Assembly: GCA_019753235.1 (NCBI GenBank)
Contig: JAIELF010000033.1
Location: 1-64,000 of the forward strand
Reading direction: 5' to 3'
From: a bacterium
GTDB taxonomy: Bacteria > Planctomycetota > Planctomycetia > Kolteriales > Kolteriaceae
DNA: 64,000 nucleotides
The notes under the pieces are model-generated. The model was not told where the DNA came from. It was given only the letters and a program-made list of their open reading frames with translations, and searched no databases. Positions 55,072 to 64,000 of this stretch are shown here, in pieces (position 1 is the first letter of the stretch; each line of letters starts with the position of its first letter). A program made the translations under genes and the position numbers.

Positions 55072-56502
55072 TTATGCCAGGATCTCGACGATCGGTTTAC
55101 CATCGCAAAGCGGGACGGGCCGATTGAGTCGGTCATGGATCATCGTGTCGGCAGGGATTCCCAATGCGTGGTAGATGGTCGCAACGATATCGGCTGGCCG
55201 AACCGCATTCTTCGCGGGTCGAGCGGCGTATTTATCCGACTCGCCGTAGACCGTTCCTCCCTTGATCCCCGCGCCGGCGAGCACGGTGGTGAAGACGCCG
55301 GGCCAATGGTCCCGACCATCTCGGCCAGCCCCTGCTCCGCCGACGACCGACTGCCCCACGCGAGGCGTTCGGCCAAACTCGCCGGTCCAGACCACCAGCG
55401 TTTCATCTAAGAGTCCGCGAGTTTCGAGATCGTCCAGCAACGCGCTAAAGGCCAAGTCGGAGACCGGAATGAGACGTTCCTTCAGGTCAATGAAGTTTCG
55501 GTTGTGCGTATCCCAATAGACGCTGACATTTTTGATGCCGTCGTTGGGCCAAAAGACTGTCGTCATCGGCACACCCGACTCAATGAGCCGACGTGCCAAC
55601 AGCACTGCCTGCCCGTGCGGATTCATGCCGTAACGATCGCGAATGGCGGCTGGTTCATCCTCGAGACGGAAGGACCGAAGCGCATCTCGCGAGGTCAGCA
55701 AATTGTAGGCTCGTTCGTAATGGGCCCCCATCGCACGTGCAGAGAGTTCTGACTCGATCCAACCTGCTTGACGGTCCATCGCACGAAGGAGATTCCGTCG
55801 ATCGTCCAAGCGATGAGGATCAAGCGAATCATGCAATTTGAAGTAGCCGAATCGAAACTGCGCGGCACTGGCATCTTCGGTCATTCGCATGGGATCGTAG
55901 ATCGGCCCCAGCCAGCCGGCCGACTGCCCCATGCTCTCTTCCACGAAACGTGGCGCGTCCCCATCGGGAAAGACAGGCATCATGTTGACGCTGGCAGGCA
56001 GGGGGCCCTCCCCCCGTCCCAGATGAGCGAGCACCGTACCGATGTTAGGCGATGTATGGCGATGATCATTACCTGCTTGGTACGGATGGCCCGTCAGCAG
56101 GTCATGCGTCGACGTCGTGTGATTGACGTCGCCGTGCGTCACCGAACGGACAATCGCCAATCGGTTGGTCCGCAGGGCCATGTGCCGAAAATGTTCGCAG
56201 ATTTGAATTCCTGGAACGACCGTGTCGATGGGTCGGAATTCACCTCGATACTCGGCAGGGGCCTGGGGTTTCATGTCCCAAGTATCCTGCTGGGCTGGTC
56301 CGCCCCACATGAAAAGAAAGATGCAACGCTTCGCTTTGCCGAACCCAGGAACACCGTCCGGCGAGACCCCCGCTGCCCGAGCTCGCCCTTCGAGCAGATG
56401 AGGCAGCGTCGTCCCCAGAAGCGAAAGCCCGCCGATCCGCAGGATCTCTCGGCGACCGATCGACGCCGACCCGAAACTCGCCGACGGCAAGGATTGAGGC
56501 AT
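55072..56502 (-). CDS. DUF1501 domain-containing protein
   Basis: A 476-residue exported protein with a twin-arginine-like leader (GRREILRIGGLSLLGTTLP). DUF1501 features: KRCIFLFMWGGPAQQDTWDMKP, SVTHGDVNHTTSTHDLLTG, YGMNPHGQAVLLARRLIESGVPMTTVFW, VVWTGEFGRTPRV and GRDHWPGVFTTVLAGAGIKGG. The family belongs to the alkaline-phosphatase/sulfatase superfamily, is greatly expanded in planctomycetes, and has metal-binding residues preserved (WGGPAQQDTWD, GRDHWP). Its substrate is unknown. It often pairs with a DUF1549/DUF1553 gene, which is missing here. It is convergent with the crotonase gene. Confidence 0.93.
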   Translation of the reverse strand: MPQSLPSASFGSASIGRREILRIGGLSLLGTTLPHLLEGRARAAGVSPDGVPGFGKAKRCIFLFMWGGPAQQDTWDMKPQAPAEYRGEFRPIDTVVPGIQICEHFRHMALRTNRLAIVRSVTHGDVNHTTSTHDLLTGHPYQAGNDHRHTSPNIGTVLAHLGRGEGPLPASVNMMPVFPDGDAPRFVEESMGQSAGWLGPIYDPMRMTEDASAAQFRFGYFKLHDSLDPHRLDDRRNLLRAMDRQAGWIESELSARAMGAHYERAYNLLTSRDALRSFRLEDEPAAIRDRYGMNPHGQAVLLARRLIESGVPMTTVFWPNDGIKNVSVYWDTHNRNFIDLKERLIPVSDLAFSALLDDLETRGLLDETLVVWTGEFGRTPRVGQSVVGGAGAGRDGRDHWPGVFTTVLAGAGIKGGTVYGESDKYAARPAKNAVRPADIVATIYHALGIPADTMIHDRLNRPVPLCDGKPIVEILA

Positions 56503-56600
56503 TGATTTCTCCCTCTTGGCTCTATTCTATCAAGCCTGAGGGAGTTGCGCCTAGTATTCGCCCACCCGACGTCACCGACCAAAATCCAATGGCACCAATA

Positions 56601-57713
56601 TTATTCGGGATTATCCAACGTCGTGTCGCTGGCAGGGCGTAAGTCAGACTCGGCATCCTTGCGTCGATCGAGAATCGCGCGGGCGGCCGCTCGGACGTCG
56701 GCATCACTCTGCTGGCGAAGATCCTGGAGCTTCGCGACCGGCTCGATCGACCTGATAATCTGTTCGGTCATCCCCGCCAGAAGGGCGATATCACCCAGCG
56801 ATTGCTTCATCCCAGCAATCTTTCGAGTCTCGGCGGTCAGTTCGACACGGAAGCCCGTTAAGAGGTCAAGTGTTTCGACCGCCGCCACCAAGTCGCCCGC
56901 GTGTCGGTTCATCTTGCCACTGGCCTGCAGCAGCCGATCGAGGTTCTGACTTGCCGAGCCAATCTGAGAACCTTCCGTTCGGAGTTGCTGAACGATATTG
57001 AGGACCGACGCGGTTCGCTGGCGAGCAAACTCGATGTCGTGGCTTTGGCGAACGATGTCTGTTTTAAGCTGCTGCAATTCTCCCAGCGATTGCCGAGCCT
57101 GCGCGACGTCGCAACCTTGAACGATCGTCTGATCGATGAGTCGGTGGACGTTCGCCATCTTCTGCTGCACGAAACGAAGCGAGGCGATCTCTCGGGCCAT
57201 TTGCTGGCGGGCGGAGCGTACCTGCTCGATGGCTCGGCGTTCGACCATTAATTGAACAAGCGGTTCGCTAATCCGTCGGGAAAGCGAGTTGACATCATTT
57301 CTCATACTCGCGAAGGCGGCAATCGACTGCCGAGCCTGCTGAGTCTGGGCCGCTTCGTCCGCGAGTTCTTTCCGCATCGCCTTGATGCTAGCCAAAGCGC
57401 TTCGAGCCTGGTCAATCTCCTGCTTAGAGTTGGATAGCTCTGTCGAAACTTGCGACGCCAATGCCCATTGATCGCGAAGCCCCGCCACGATGGCCAGATC
57501 TCGACTGACTTCGCGGATCTCGCTCCGGACATTTGCCATTTCGTTCAACATCGGCCGGCTCAATCCGGCAAATGTCCCAGCGAAGCCCGCCAGCATCCCC
57601 AGCATCAAACAGACCGCTGGCGTCAGGCTAACGCCAAGCCTGGACGGCGGAGGGCTCGTCATCGGCTTGGAACTTGGTGGAATTGCAAACGGGCTCGAAT
57701 AGGGATTGTTCAC
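56601..57713 (-). CDS. Membrane-anchored coiled-coil protein of unknown function
   Basis: A 370-residue protein. The GTG at 57713 is chosen because GGAG lies eight bases before it and VNNPYSSPF is a common planctomycete protein start; an in-frame ATG at 57662 is the alternative. One transmembrane segment (SLTPAVCLMLGMLAGFAGTFAGL, about 27-49) is followed by about 310 residues that are almost entirely helical and rich in Gln, Ala, Arg and Glu. Regular short repeats of the form R-x-x-I-x-x-V-x-x-A/L suggest a long coiled coil. Many elements end with Q-S/A-I/L. No family is recognised. A promoter candidate lies about 250 bases upstream. Confidence 0.72.
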   Translation of the reverse strand: MNNPYSSPFAIPPSSKPMTSPPPSRLGVSLTPAVCLMLGMLAGFAGTFAGLSRPMLNEMANVRSEIREVSRDLAIVAGLRDQWALASQVSTELSNSKQEIDQARSALASIKAMRKELADEAAQTQQARQSIAAFASMRNDVNSLSRRISEPLVQLMVERRAIEQVRSARQQMAREIASLRFVQQKMANVHRLIDQTIVQGCDVAQARQSLGELQQLKTDIVRQSHDIEFARQRTASVLNIVQQLRTEGSQIGSASQNLDRLLQASGKMNRHAGDLVAAVETLDLLTGFRVELTAETRKIAGMKQSLGDIALLAGMTEQIIRSIEPVAKLQDLRQQSDADVRAAARAILDRRKDAESDLRPASDTTLDNPE

Positions 57714-57959
57714 GGGTGCAGCTCCAGGGTGCAGATTGGCTTTCCATGGACAGACGGGTCGACCCACGCTTCTCAGCCAACCCAAGTCACTCCTTCTTCC
57801 CAGATCGTCCCGATCACGCTTTCGTCTCCATCGGCAAAATGAACTTCATTGGCAAAAATTCCCCAGGCCCGTTCATTTGGGGTGGATGGGAGGGTTTTGA
57901 CGGCATCTACCAAGGAGTTGATCGCTGGGCGGGAGAGGTACGAACGTGATGTATGTTCA

Positions 57960-57989
57960 GTTAAAGTGCGATAGAAGTGGAATTGTCAA
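57960..57989 (-). promoter_or_regulatory. Candidate sigma70-type promoter of the coiled-coil gene
   Basis: On the minus strand TTGACA (57989-57984), an 18-bp spacer and TTTAAC (57965-57960). The -35 is a perfect consensus match. It would give a leader of roughly 240 bases. Confidence 0.45.
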
Positions 57990-58199
57990 TGCAACAATCT
58001 GGGCATCGGCTGCCTGCGAAGAGTTGCCCGCGGAGTTTGGACCGAAGTTTCTTCCAATCTTAAATGAAACTGGGATTTTTGGGTTTTGAGTGTCCCAAAT
58101 CCAGATTTTCGGCGACTAGGGAAATGGAGTCTCCGCCGAGAAGGGATCTCCTCACCCTTCGCTCCGCGTGGCACTAGCGTGCTCGCCTTTGTGTCACGG

Positions 58200-58263
58200 A
58201 AAAAGGGTCTGGACCGACGCGAAGAAAATGAGACCTCCTCTGTTTCTTCGCAGGTCCAGGCCC
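58200..58263 (-). terminator. Terminator of the Gfo/Idh/MocA oxidoreductase gene
   Basis: Two stacked stems (11 bp, 58253-58263 with 58205-58215, and 9 bp, 58243-58251 with 58219-58227) with a small internal loop and a 15-nt loop, followed on the minus strand by a T5 run (58204-58200). It lies 186 bases after the gene's stop. Confidence 0.65.
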
Positions 58264-58448
58264 TTCTTCGATTTCTTGCAAGTCACCGGGCCAGAAAAGG
58301 TTAGAAAACGCCGGCCGGTTCGTCAGGACGGGATCGTGACTTCGGGCGACTACCGAGGATCTTTGTCCCCGCCGCTTTCATCCGAACGAACAGCGGCGGT
58401 CGTCCCGTGTAGCCAATCCCTTGACGGAACCTGGAAAGGACCTCTTGG

Positions 58449-59735
58449 TCAAACGAACGGCGTCTTACCGGGGATCGCGACAGGGGGCACGGGAAGTGGT
58501 CCCATTTCGTAGCTGGTCGGCCCTAAAACCTCTTGTGAGTTGAGCGCCATGTCCCAGGTGATTTTCTTGCCGGTGTAGCTCGCCATCCGGCCCATAATTC
58601 CCATCAACGTGCTTTTGGCCATGAAGTCGCCGTCGTTGACCGGCTCCCCTTTTCGGATCGAGGCGAAAAGCTCGTTGTGCTCGGTCTGATACGCATCGGT
58701 CGGCTTGCCGCGATACTTCCATTCGTTTTCGCCGAGAATCTCGTGATAGTTGAACGACCTCTTAAGCGCTCGCCCCTTCGTACCGAAAGCCCAATCCGAA
58801 ACATCGCTTTGGGTGTCGGGCTGTTGCCGACAGTACGAAAAACACCGAGCCCCGCTGGCATATTCGTACACGACCGCATGATGATCAAAGATGTGACCGT
58901 ATTCCGGCTCGGTCCTTGCTTGCCTTCCACCATGGGCGACACATTCGGTCGGGTACTCATTGTTCAAATACATGGCGGCCGTATCGAGACTATGGACGTG
59001 CTGCTCGACGTTGTGATCGCCACTTAACCAGGTAAAATACAGCCAATTTCGGAGTTGCCATTCCATGTCCGTCCAGGCGGCTTGTCGCGGATACATCCAC
59101 AGACCGCCCGTGTTGTAGGTGACATGGACACACTGAACCTGGCCAATCGCTCCGTCATGAACCTTCGCCATCAACTCCCGTGTCGGGCCGTTGTAGCGGT
59201 AGCAGAATCCTGAACAGAGGGCGAGCTTCTTCTCTTTCGCTTTCTGGGCGGCGGCCATCACTCGCCGAACACCGGGACCATCGACCGCCATCGGCTTCTC
59301 GCAGAAAACATGCTTGCCCGCTTCGATGGCGGCTTCGAGCTGCATCGGACGAAAATGCGGCGGCGTCGCCAGCAAGACCACATCAACGCTTTCGATCACC
59401 TTTTGAAAAGCGTCAAAACCGACGAAGCAATGGGCCTGGTCAACCGCGAAATTCTTGTTCACCGAGAGATTCTGTCGGGCGGCATCGAGCCGATCTTGAA
59501 ACACGTCTCCCAGCGCGACCAAGCGAACATCGTCGCCGGCATCCATCGCTTGAACTGCCGCGCCACTCCCGCGACCACCACAACCGACCAGCCCCACACG
59601 AATGACATCGCTTCCTTGAGCATGGACATGGGAACCAGCACCCGTCCAGAGAGCCGTCGTCGCCAAGGCGCCGGCTCCTTTCAAAAACGATCGCCGACTG
59701 TTGGTGTTCTGGTTGCTGGATTCGATCGGATTCAC
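58449..59735 (-). CDS. Gfo/Idh/MocA family oxidoreductase, twin-arginine-exported type
   Basis: A 428-residue protein. The GTG at 59735 is chosen because GGGAG lies nine bases before it; a TTG at 59798 is a weaker alternative. A twin-arginine leader (SRRSFLKGAGALATTALW, about 13-30) precedes the Rossmann fold with VGLVGCGGRGSG, LATPPHFRPMQLEAAI and CEKPMAVDGPGV, the Lys of the EKP motif being catalytic in the family. The C-terminal domain has WLYFTWLSGDHNVEQHVHSLD, with likely catalytic/metal His residues. NAD(P)-dependent sugar or cyclitol redox chemistry is expected; the substrate is unknown. Such Tat-exported members are abundant in planctomycetes. Confidence 0.92.
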   Translation of the reverse strand: MNPIESSNQNTNSRRSFLKGAGALATTALWTGAGSHVHAQGSDVIRVGLVGCGGRGSGAAVQAMDAGDDVRLVALGDVFQDRLDAARQNLSVNKNFAVDQAHCFVGFDAFQKVIESVDVVLLATPPHFRPMQLEAAIEAGKHVFCEKPMAVDGPGVRRVMAAAQKAKEKKLALCSGFCYRYNGPTRELMAKVHDGAIGQVQCVHVTYNTGGLWMYPRQAAWTDMEWQLRNWLYFTWLSGDHNVEQHVHSLDTAAMYLNNEYPTECVAHGGRQARTEPEYGHIFDHHAVVYEYASGARCFSYCRQQPDTQSDVSDWAFGTKGRALKRSFNYHEILGENEWKYRGKPTDAYQTEHNELFASIRKGEPVNDGDFMAKSTLMGIMGRMASYTGKKITWDMALNSQEVLGPTSYEMGPLPVPPVAIPGKTPFV

Positions 59736-59843
59736 TGGCAAAGTCTCCCCCAAAAGTCGCGATGAATTCTCGATGATCAGAGATCTCTTTTGGTCCAACC
59801 TAAACCGCCCACCGCCGGAAAGTCAAAGCATTTCAGCACGGTA

Positions 59844-60758
59844 TCACGATGACGCCAAAGCATCCGCGCGTGAACTGGTCAGGCTCGGTCGAGGCCGCCA
59901 GCCGGCACAAACAGTGACGTCCCCAACCGAGTCTGTTCGATCGGCCGAGAACTGCGTGAGAACCTTTTCGAAGACGCGCCGAGACTCGGGGCCATGCAGT
60001 TCAATCATGAGGTTGCGCGTGGATCCAAGCCAAGCGGGGAGATCCTCGAGCACCGCGCGCTCGGCACCTTCAATATCCATCTTGACCAGGTCAAATTCCG
60101 CTTGACTCTGTTGGGCCAAAACATCGTCCAGGCTTACCGATTGAACATCGCCCCGTTCGCCTGGCAAGCATTCGATCACCGATATCGTCGATTCCAACTC
60201 CGCGCCCGGCGCCGGTTTGATCAATCGAAGCGATGCCGACCGGGGCCAAACACCCTGCGCTCGAAATCGGATCCTCGAAGCAAACGGTTCGAGATTCTGT
60301 CGGCACAACACAAGGTTCTCGGGATCGGGTTCGATCACCTCGGCATGCGCCTGAGGAAATTGCTGCAGCAAATAGAAACTCGCGCAGCCGATGTTGGCAC
60401 CGGCATCGACGAAGAGCCGAATCGGCAGCATCAGCGGAACCGAACCATATTCTCGCTGCCGAAAAACTTGCCGAACGATAAAGCGATCGCTGGAATTTCG
60501 GCGAATGAAAAGTGGATGAGGATACCCTTTGAGGTGAAGAGCCACGAGACTTCGCGGCATTCGATCCAAGTCCGTTCGTTGAAAAATAGACCGGAGCCAG
60601 TGCTCGATATCCAACCGAAGAAGGATCCAAGCTGATTGAAAACCGAGGGGACGAATGTCCTTCGGAAACGAGCTGAGCAACTTCAACAGGTGGCCGACGG
60701 CCACGAATAACTTATGTGGGAGAAAGACCTTCCAGAGACGCGACTTTTCCCATCCCAT
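59844..60758 (-). CDS. FkbM family methyltransferase
   Basis: A 304-residue protein from ATG 60758. The SAM-dependent fold shows motif I FVDAGANIGCASFYL (about 117-131), VIEPDPENLVLCRQNL, and FDLVKMDIEGAE, the family's post-motif, with VSLDDVLAQ preceding it. About 115 residues come before the methyltransferase core. FkbM enzymes methylate hydroxyls of sugars or secondary metabolites. The acceptor is not evident. It sits between an exported oxidoreductase and a large unknown gene on the same strand. Confidence 0.88.
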   Translation of the reverse strand: MGWEKSRLWKVFLPHKLFVAVGHLLKLLSSFPKDIRPLGFQSAWILLRLDIEHWLRSIFQRTDLDRMPRSLVALHLKGYPHPLFIRRNSSDRFIVRQVFRQREYGSVPLMLPIRLFVDAGANIGCASFYLLQQFPQAHAEVIEPDPENLVLCRQNLEPFASRIRFRAQGVWPRSASLRLIKPAPGAELESTISVIECLPGERGDVQSVSLDDVLAQQSQAEFDLVKMDIEGAERAVLEDLPAWLGSTRNLMIELHGPESRRVFEKVLTQFSADRTDSVGDVTVCAGWRPRPSLTSSRADALASS

Positions 60759-60884
60759 GGGGACTATCCTTTGTCGATGTCCATCCGACCTGCGTGCTCA
60801 ATCTCCCGCTGTGGATTAGTTTACGGCGTCGCTGTCGATTGGCCGCTGTTGGATTCAACTTCGATTCGGGTTTCGCGAGATGAT

Positions 60885-63800
60885 TCACTTTGGCAAAGGT
60901 TCGTCGGCGGGGCCTACATCATCACCTAGCCCATCCAAAGGACCCATGAATTCCTCGTAGGACACCGGGGCCGGCTCGTTCACGGCCGGGATCAAGTCTT
61001 CATAATCGAGCACCCGATCCTCGCGCGCATCGAGGGAGTTATCGACACACGCCTCCAGTCGGCGAAGCCATTCGGGGACTTCGATCCCTGCCCCATGCTG
61101 TTGAGACGTCCATTCATCAAGCGCCTCAACCAGTGAGGCGAACGCCTGCTTCTCGTCGGCGGCGCGGGGTCTTTCGACACCCCGAGGGGGCAACGATTTC
61201 TCCGCGAGCGCGAGAACCTCATCCAATCGCAAGGGACCGACGAACCCCTCGGCCAGTCGACCTCGAATCGATTGCAGACGAAAGCCACATTTCTCTTCTG
61301 TCGCTTCGAGCTGCGTCAACAGCGACCTCGACGCTAAGGTCGTTCGTCGGTCGAAATCTTCGCGCACCATCGCTGCCAATCCGAAACGTCCTTCCTTCAA
61401 AAGGACACTGTGCGCGATGTAGCTGGGCTCTTGCCCCCAGCGATGCCTTTCAAACTCGATTTTGTGAGCAATCAGATCCACGAGAAGATGGAGGTTGTCG
61501 CCGTAATCGGATTGAGGGGTCGTCGTGTTGTAATCTCGGTACTCGTCGTAGTTTTCCAGGATCACACGGGCGATAAGACCCAGATGATGCGCGGCCGATT
61601 CCATCGTCATCTTCCCCGATCGAATCGCCCGCCCGATCGAGATCTCTGGCCCGTCGGCATCGTCGATTTGTTGCTGAAGATATTCGCTGGGGCCTTGACG
61701 AAGAACGCCCCCCAGATTCGCTTCGCTGAGAAACGCCTGAGTGAACCAATCCCGTCCATACTTCTTCACAAAGGAACGAAACTCTTGCCAGGACCTCTTT
61801 GTCCGCAGCGTTTCCACCTCTGAGATGCGAACCAGACTCGTGTGCCGAGTCCAAATGACAGAGAAATGCTCCACGACGCGGTTCACCACGCTCATGGCCA
61901 ATAAATCATTCTCGCGCGTCTGTTCCCAATCGGCCAGCAAACGAGCCAGCCGAATCATGACCTTCTCGAACACATCCCGAAAGACGGTGTCAAACTCCGA
62001 GACTTGCACCTGCGTACCGCGAAAGCTCTGCTGCTGCTCGGCCAAGAGAATGGCGTCGAGAAGATCGCGCGTCCCCCGAAACTCGCCGATGAGAGGGAAA
62101 AGCCCGACCAGCATGCGGATTGCCTCTCGCGCATAGCGAGCGGGTCCGATCTCCGAGGGGCGCCCACCTTTGTCGGCCGACACGTACATCAGGGGGGCCT
62201 GTGAAACCGCTTCCATGAAATCCGGCAGCATCTGCCGAGCGATAGTCTGGTCGCCGAACCGCGCTTGCGATTCAAACCGAGCCATCGTCGGCTCCCAAGG
62301 ATGCGCGAGTGCCGCGAAATCCTCTTTTCCCCCCAGGGCAGCGTGCAGCGCCGTCATCGCTCGCAGGGCGTGCGACGTTTCCATCGTGATGTAGATCGTC
62401 TTCGCGACGAGCGTCTCGCGAATCGAACTCTGACGCTCGAACTCAATGAGAGAGTCGCGCGTCCCCGATGGAAGCGTGATCACCCTTTTCTCAAGCCTGA
62501 TCAGCAAAAGGCGCAGGTCCGCCTTGTTTCGCGTGGCTCGCTCGATCCAACTGGCGAGCTTGGCGACACGGTCTTTCCCTTCGAAGACGACCTTTTGTGA
62601 GGCTAAATACCATAGCCGAGCCACCGTCCCAATAAAGCGGAGTCGCCGCATCAGTTGTTCGGCTTCCGAAATCGACTCGGAACTCGCGGGACTCTCTTGA
62701 CCCGCCAGCGATCCCTCCACGCCATCATCGGTTTGATCGCGATAGGTCATTCCCTCGTAAGCGGCACTGAAGAGTTCCTGGGAATCGCTCCCTTCGGCCA
62801 GCGACCTGCCACCCTCGGGTAAGTGAGGAACATTCCAAAGCTCCTCCGCGTTGGCTTCGATGTAGTCGAGAAACTTCGTCGCCAGATCCGCGGGGTTGAG
62901 AGGAACTCCGCCGGACCGGCTTGGCATCGGCTCTTTCGAAGCGGCATAACCAACGACCCGCGCCATCCAGCGAAGCGAAAGATCATGAAACGAATGACCC
63001 GCATGATCAAGCGGAGCCTGATCGACGACCGACAGCCATTGCATCAACAACGCCATCGACGAAAGCGCGTCTTCCTTCTCCATTAGCGCGCGAACCACCA
63101 AGCCGAACGATTGTGTCGACGTGAAGCTGCTGGCTCTCTCTCGCCAAAACGCGACATCCCCCGTGCGGGTTCCCCCTAAACGCCACTCCGCGAGAGCCTG
63201 CGCGACAAACCGAGCGGCGCTTCGACTCTCGGCCCCCGAGACACGCCGAACACCGCTAACTTCCACGGTGGCGAATCGATCCCACCATTGAACGAGGGGC
63301 TCCCAGCGTTCATCCAAGCGGATCAATGTCGCTTCATGACCGATCACGGCCGCCTCGCGCTGCGCAAGGGCATAGCCATCAAAAATCGATTGCACCGTGG
63401 CGAGAAGAATATCGACTCGGCTATCGACCACTGAGTCTTCGACCGAAGCAAAACGATGGAAATTCCCTTGAAAACCGAGAATGTTCCATGGATCGACCAT
63501 CGCGCCGCACTCAATCGCGCGGTACAGCAGAAGCTCCGCTTCGATCATCCGGTCGGTGGCGGCAACGACATCCCCGGATAACGCAAAATGTCGGCTCGAC
63601 TCGATGAGGCACTCGATCTGTGCCCGCATGCGTGTAGAGGTAACGTCGATCCGAGCCGCTTGCGCTCGACTTGCCTCGGTATAGCCCATCCGCGCAAACA
63701 GCAGCGAAAGACGATCGCGTTGCAGTTGCTCGGCCCGTTGCCGAGAGACGAATTGATTCAACGACGAGCGGACTCCGCCAAACGGTTGGCGAAGACGAAG

Positions 63801-64000
63801 TGCCTCCTCTCGCAATCGCTGGCCGCGCGGCCCTTTCTCGTGATCCAAAAGATGGCGGTAGAACTCGTCTCGGTAAGCAGCAACCTTCGGGACCAACGTG
63901 GCAAGCGAAACTTCCGACGAGAACGTGTTAGGCCCGTCGCCGCTGATGCCCGACGCGAGGAGCATCGTCCCCGCGAGCGCCGCGGCTGCCTCGTGCTCGG
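60885..64000 (-). CDS. Large protein of unknown function (5' end beyond the right edge)
   Basis: Open from the stop at 60885 to the window edge, at least 1,038 codons. The first in-window ATG is at 63965, but the frame stays open upstream, so the start is probably outside. The protein looks soluble and mostly helical: no strong transmembrane segment, many charged and Arg-rich helices, and a Glu/Asp-rich acidic C-terminus (DREDRVLDYEDLIP-like ending). I recognise no catalytic motif or repeat family. The strand and spacing (126 bases) allow cotranscription with the FkbM gene. Confidence 0.75.
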   Translation of the reverse strand, partial: EHEAAAALAGTMLLASGISGDGPNTFSSEVSLATLVPKVAAYRDEFYRHLLDHEKGPRGQRLREEALRLRQPFGGVRSSLNQFVSRQRAEQLQRDRLSLLFARMGYTEASRAQAARIDVTSTRMRAQIECLIESSRHFALSGDVVAATDRMIEAELLLYRAIECGAMVDPWNILGFQGNFHRFASVEDSVVDSRVDILLATVQSIFDGYALAQREAAVIGHEATLIRLDERWEPLVQWWDRFATVEVSGVRRVSGAESRSAARFVAQALAEWRLGGTRTGDVAFWRERASSFTSTQSFGLVVRALMEKEDALSSMALLMQWLSVVDQAPLDHAGHSFHDLSLRWMARVVGYAASKEPMPSRSGGVPLNPADLATKFLDYIEANAEELWNVPHLPEGGRSLAEGSDSQELFSAAYEGMTYRDQTDDGVEGSLAGQESPASSESISEAEQLMRRLRFIGTVARLWYLASQKVVFEGKDRVAKLASWIERATRNKADLRLLLIRLEKRVITLPSGTRDSLIEFERQSSIRETLVAKTIYITMETSHALRAMTALHAALGGKEDFAALAHPWEPTMARFESQARFGDQTIARQMLPDFMEAVSQAPLMYVSADKGGRPSEIGPARYAREAIRMLVGLFPLIGEFRGTRDLLDAILLAEQQQSFRGTQVQVSEFDTVFRDVFEKVMIRLARLLADWEQTRENDLLAMSVVNRVVEHFSVIWTRHTSLVRISEVETLRTKRSWQEFRSFVKKYGRDWFTQAFLSEANLGGVLRQGPSEYLQQQIDDADGPEISIGRAIRSGKMTMESAAHHLGLIARVILENYDEYRDYNTTTPQSDYGDNLHLLVDLIAHKIEFERHRWGQEPSYIAHSVLLKEGRFGLAAMVREDFDRRTTLASRSLLTQLEATEEKCGFRLQSIRGRLAEGFVGPLRLDEVLALAEKSLPPRGVERPRAADEKQAFASLVEALDEWTSQQHGAGIEVPEWLRRLEACVDNSLDAREDRVLDYEDLIPAVNEPAPVSYEEFMGPLDGLGDDVGPADEPLPK

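Larger units (their letters stand above)
57714..58448. other. Long intergenic region before and after minus-strand genes
   Basis: About 735 bases without a supported gene. AT-rich from about 57940 to 58100. It carries a promoter candidate for the coiled-coil gene (57960-57989) and the terminator of the oxidoreductase gene (58200-58263), listed separately. Two weaker inverted repeats lie near 58108-58138 and in the GCCGCT/AGCGGC stretch near 58370-58410. Confidence 0.55.

Noticed and set aside
1-64000. tRNA, rRNA, CRISPR, insertion sequences, prophage and classical defence genes
   Set aside because: I looked through the intergenic regions for cloverleaf sequence, spaced repeats, transposase or integrase motifs and found none.

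Overview
The window is about 64 kb of chromosome from a Planctomycetota bacterium, probably from the Gemmatales/Isosphaerales side. The lineage rests on gene content: a DUF1501 protein, a Gfo/Idh/MocA oxidoreductase with a twin-arginine-like leader, a DUF11 surface protein, an exosortase with an EpsI partner, a TIGR03790-family protein, a Ski2-like helicase and an EF-G whose P-loop resembles the mitochondrial EFG1/spdEFG1 type. No rRNA, tRNA, CRISPR array, insertion sequence, prophage or integrase is visible. Genes sit on both strands in short runs.

Layout. 1-5350 (minus): an RND efflux pump (permease cut by the left edge, plus its lipoprotein adaptor) and fusA. 5351-11840 (plus): carB, a secreted GH30 glycosidase, an RraA-like protein and csrA with a GGA-hairpin leader. 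12327-22265 (plus): a predicted peptide-modification cluster made of a transglutaminase-DUF2126 protein, a circularly permuted ATP-grasp fused to an alpha-E domain, a second transglutaminase and a penicillin-amidase-type Ntn hydrolase. 22348-27567 (plus): polA, coaE and rho, followed by a convergent Ski2-like helicase.

30476-48011 (plus) is a long exopolysaccharide/exosortase locus. In order it encodes a Wzz/BY-kinase-like protein, an O-antigen polymerase/ligase-like protein, a TPR membrane protein, an exosortase, an EpsI-like protein, a Wzm/Wzt-type ABC exporter, four glycosyltransferases, a second polymerase/ligase-like protein and a TIGR03790 protein. Many genes overlap by ATGA, so it probably behaves as one translationally coupled operon. 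The inferred job is to build and export a surface polysaccharide and to process or anchor exosortase substrate proteins, which are encoded elsewhere.

48075-64000 is mixed: a LipM-type octanoyltransferase, two homologous envelope proteins (one with DUF11, one a lipoprotein), a secreted LolA-like protein, a lysoplasmalogenase-like membrane protein, a dienoyl-CoA isomerase-like crotonase, a DUF1501 protein, a membrane-anchored coiled-coil protein, a Gfo/Idh/MocA oxidoreductase, an FkbM methyltransferase and a large unrecognised protein cut by the right edge.

The best candidates for under-described biology are the ATP-grasp/alpha-E/transglutaminase cluster with its neighbouring Ntn hydrolase, the hybrid Wzy/ABC/exosortase locus, and the paralogous pair of envelope proteins.
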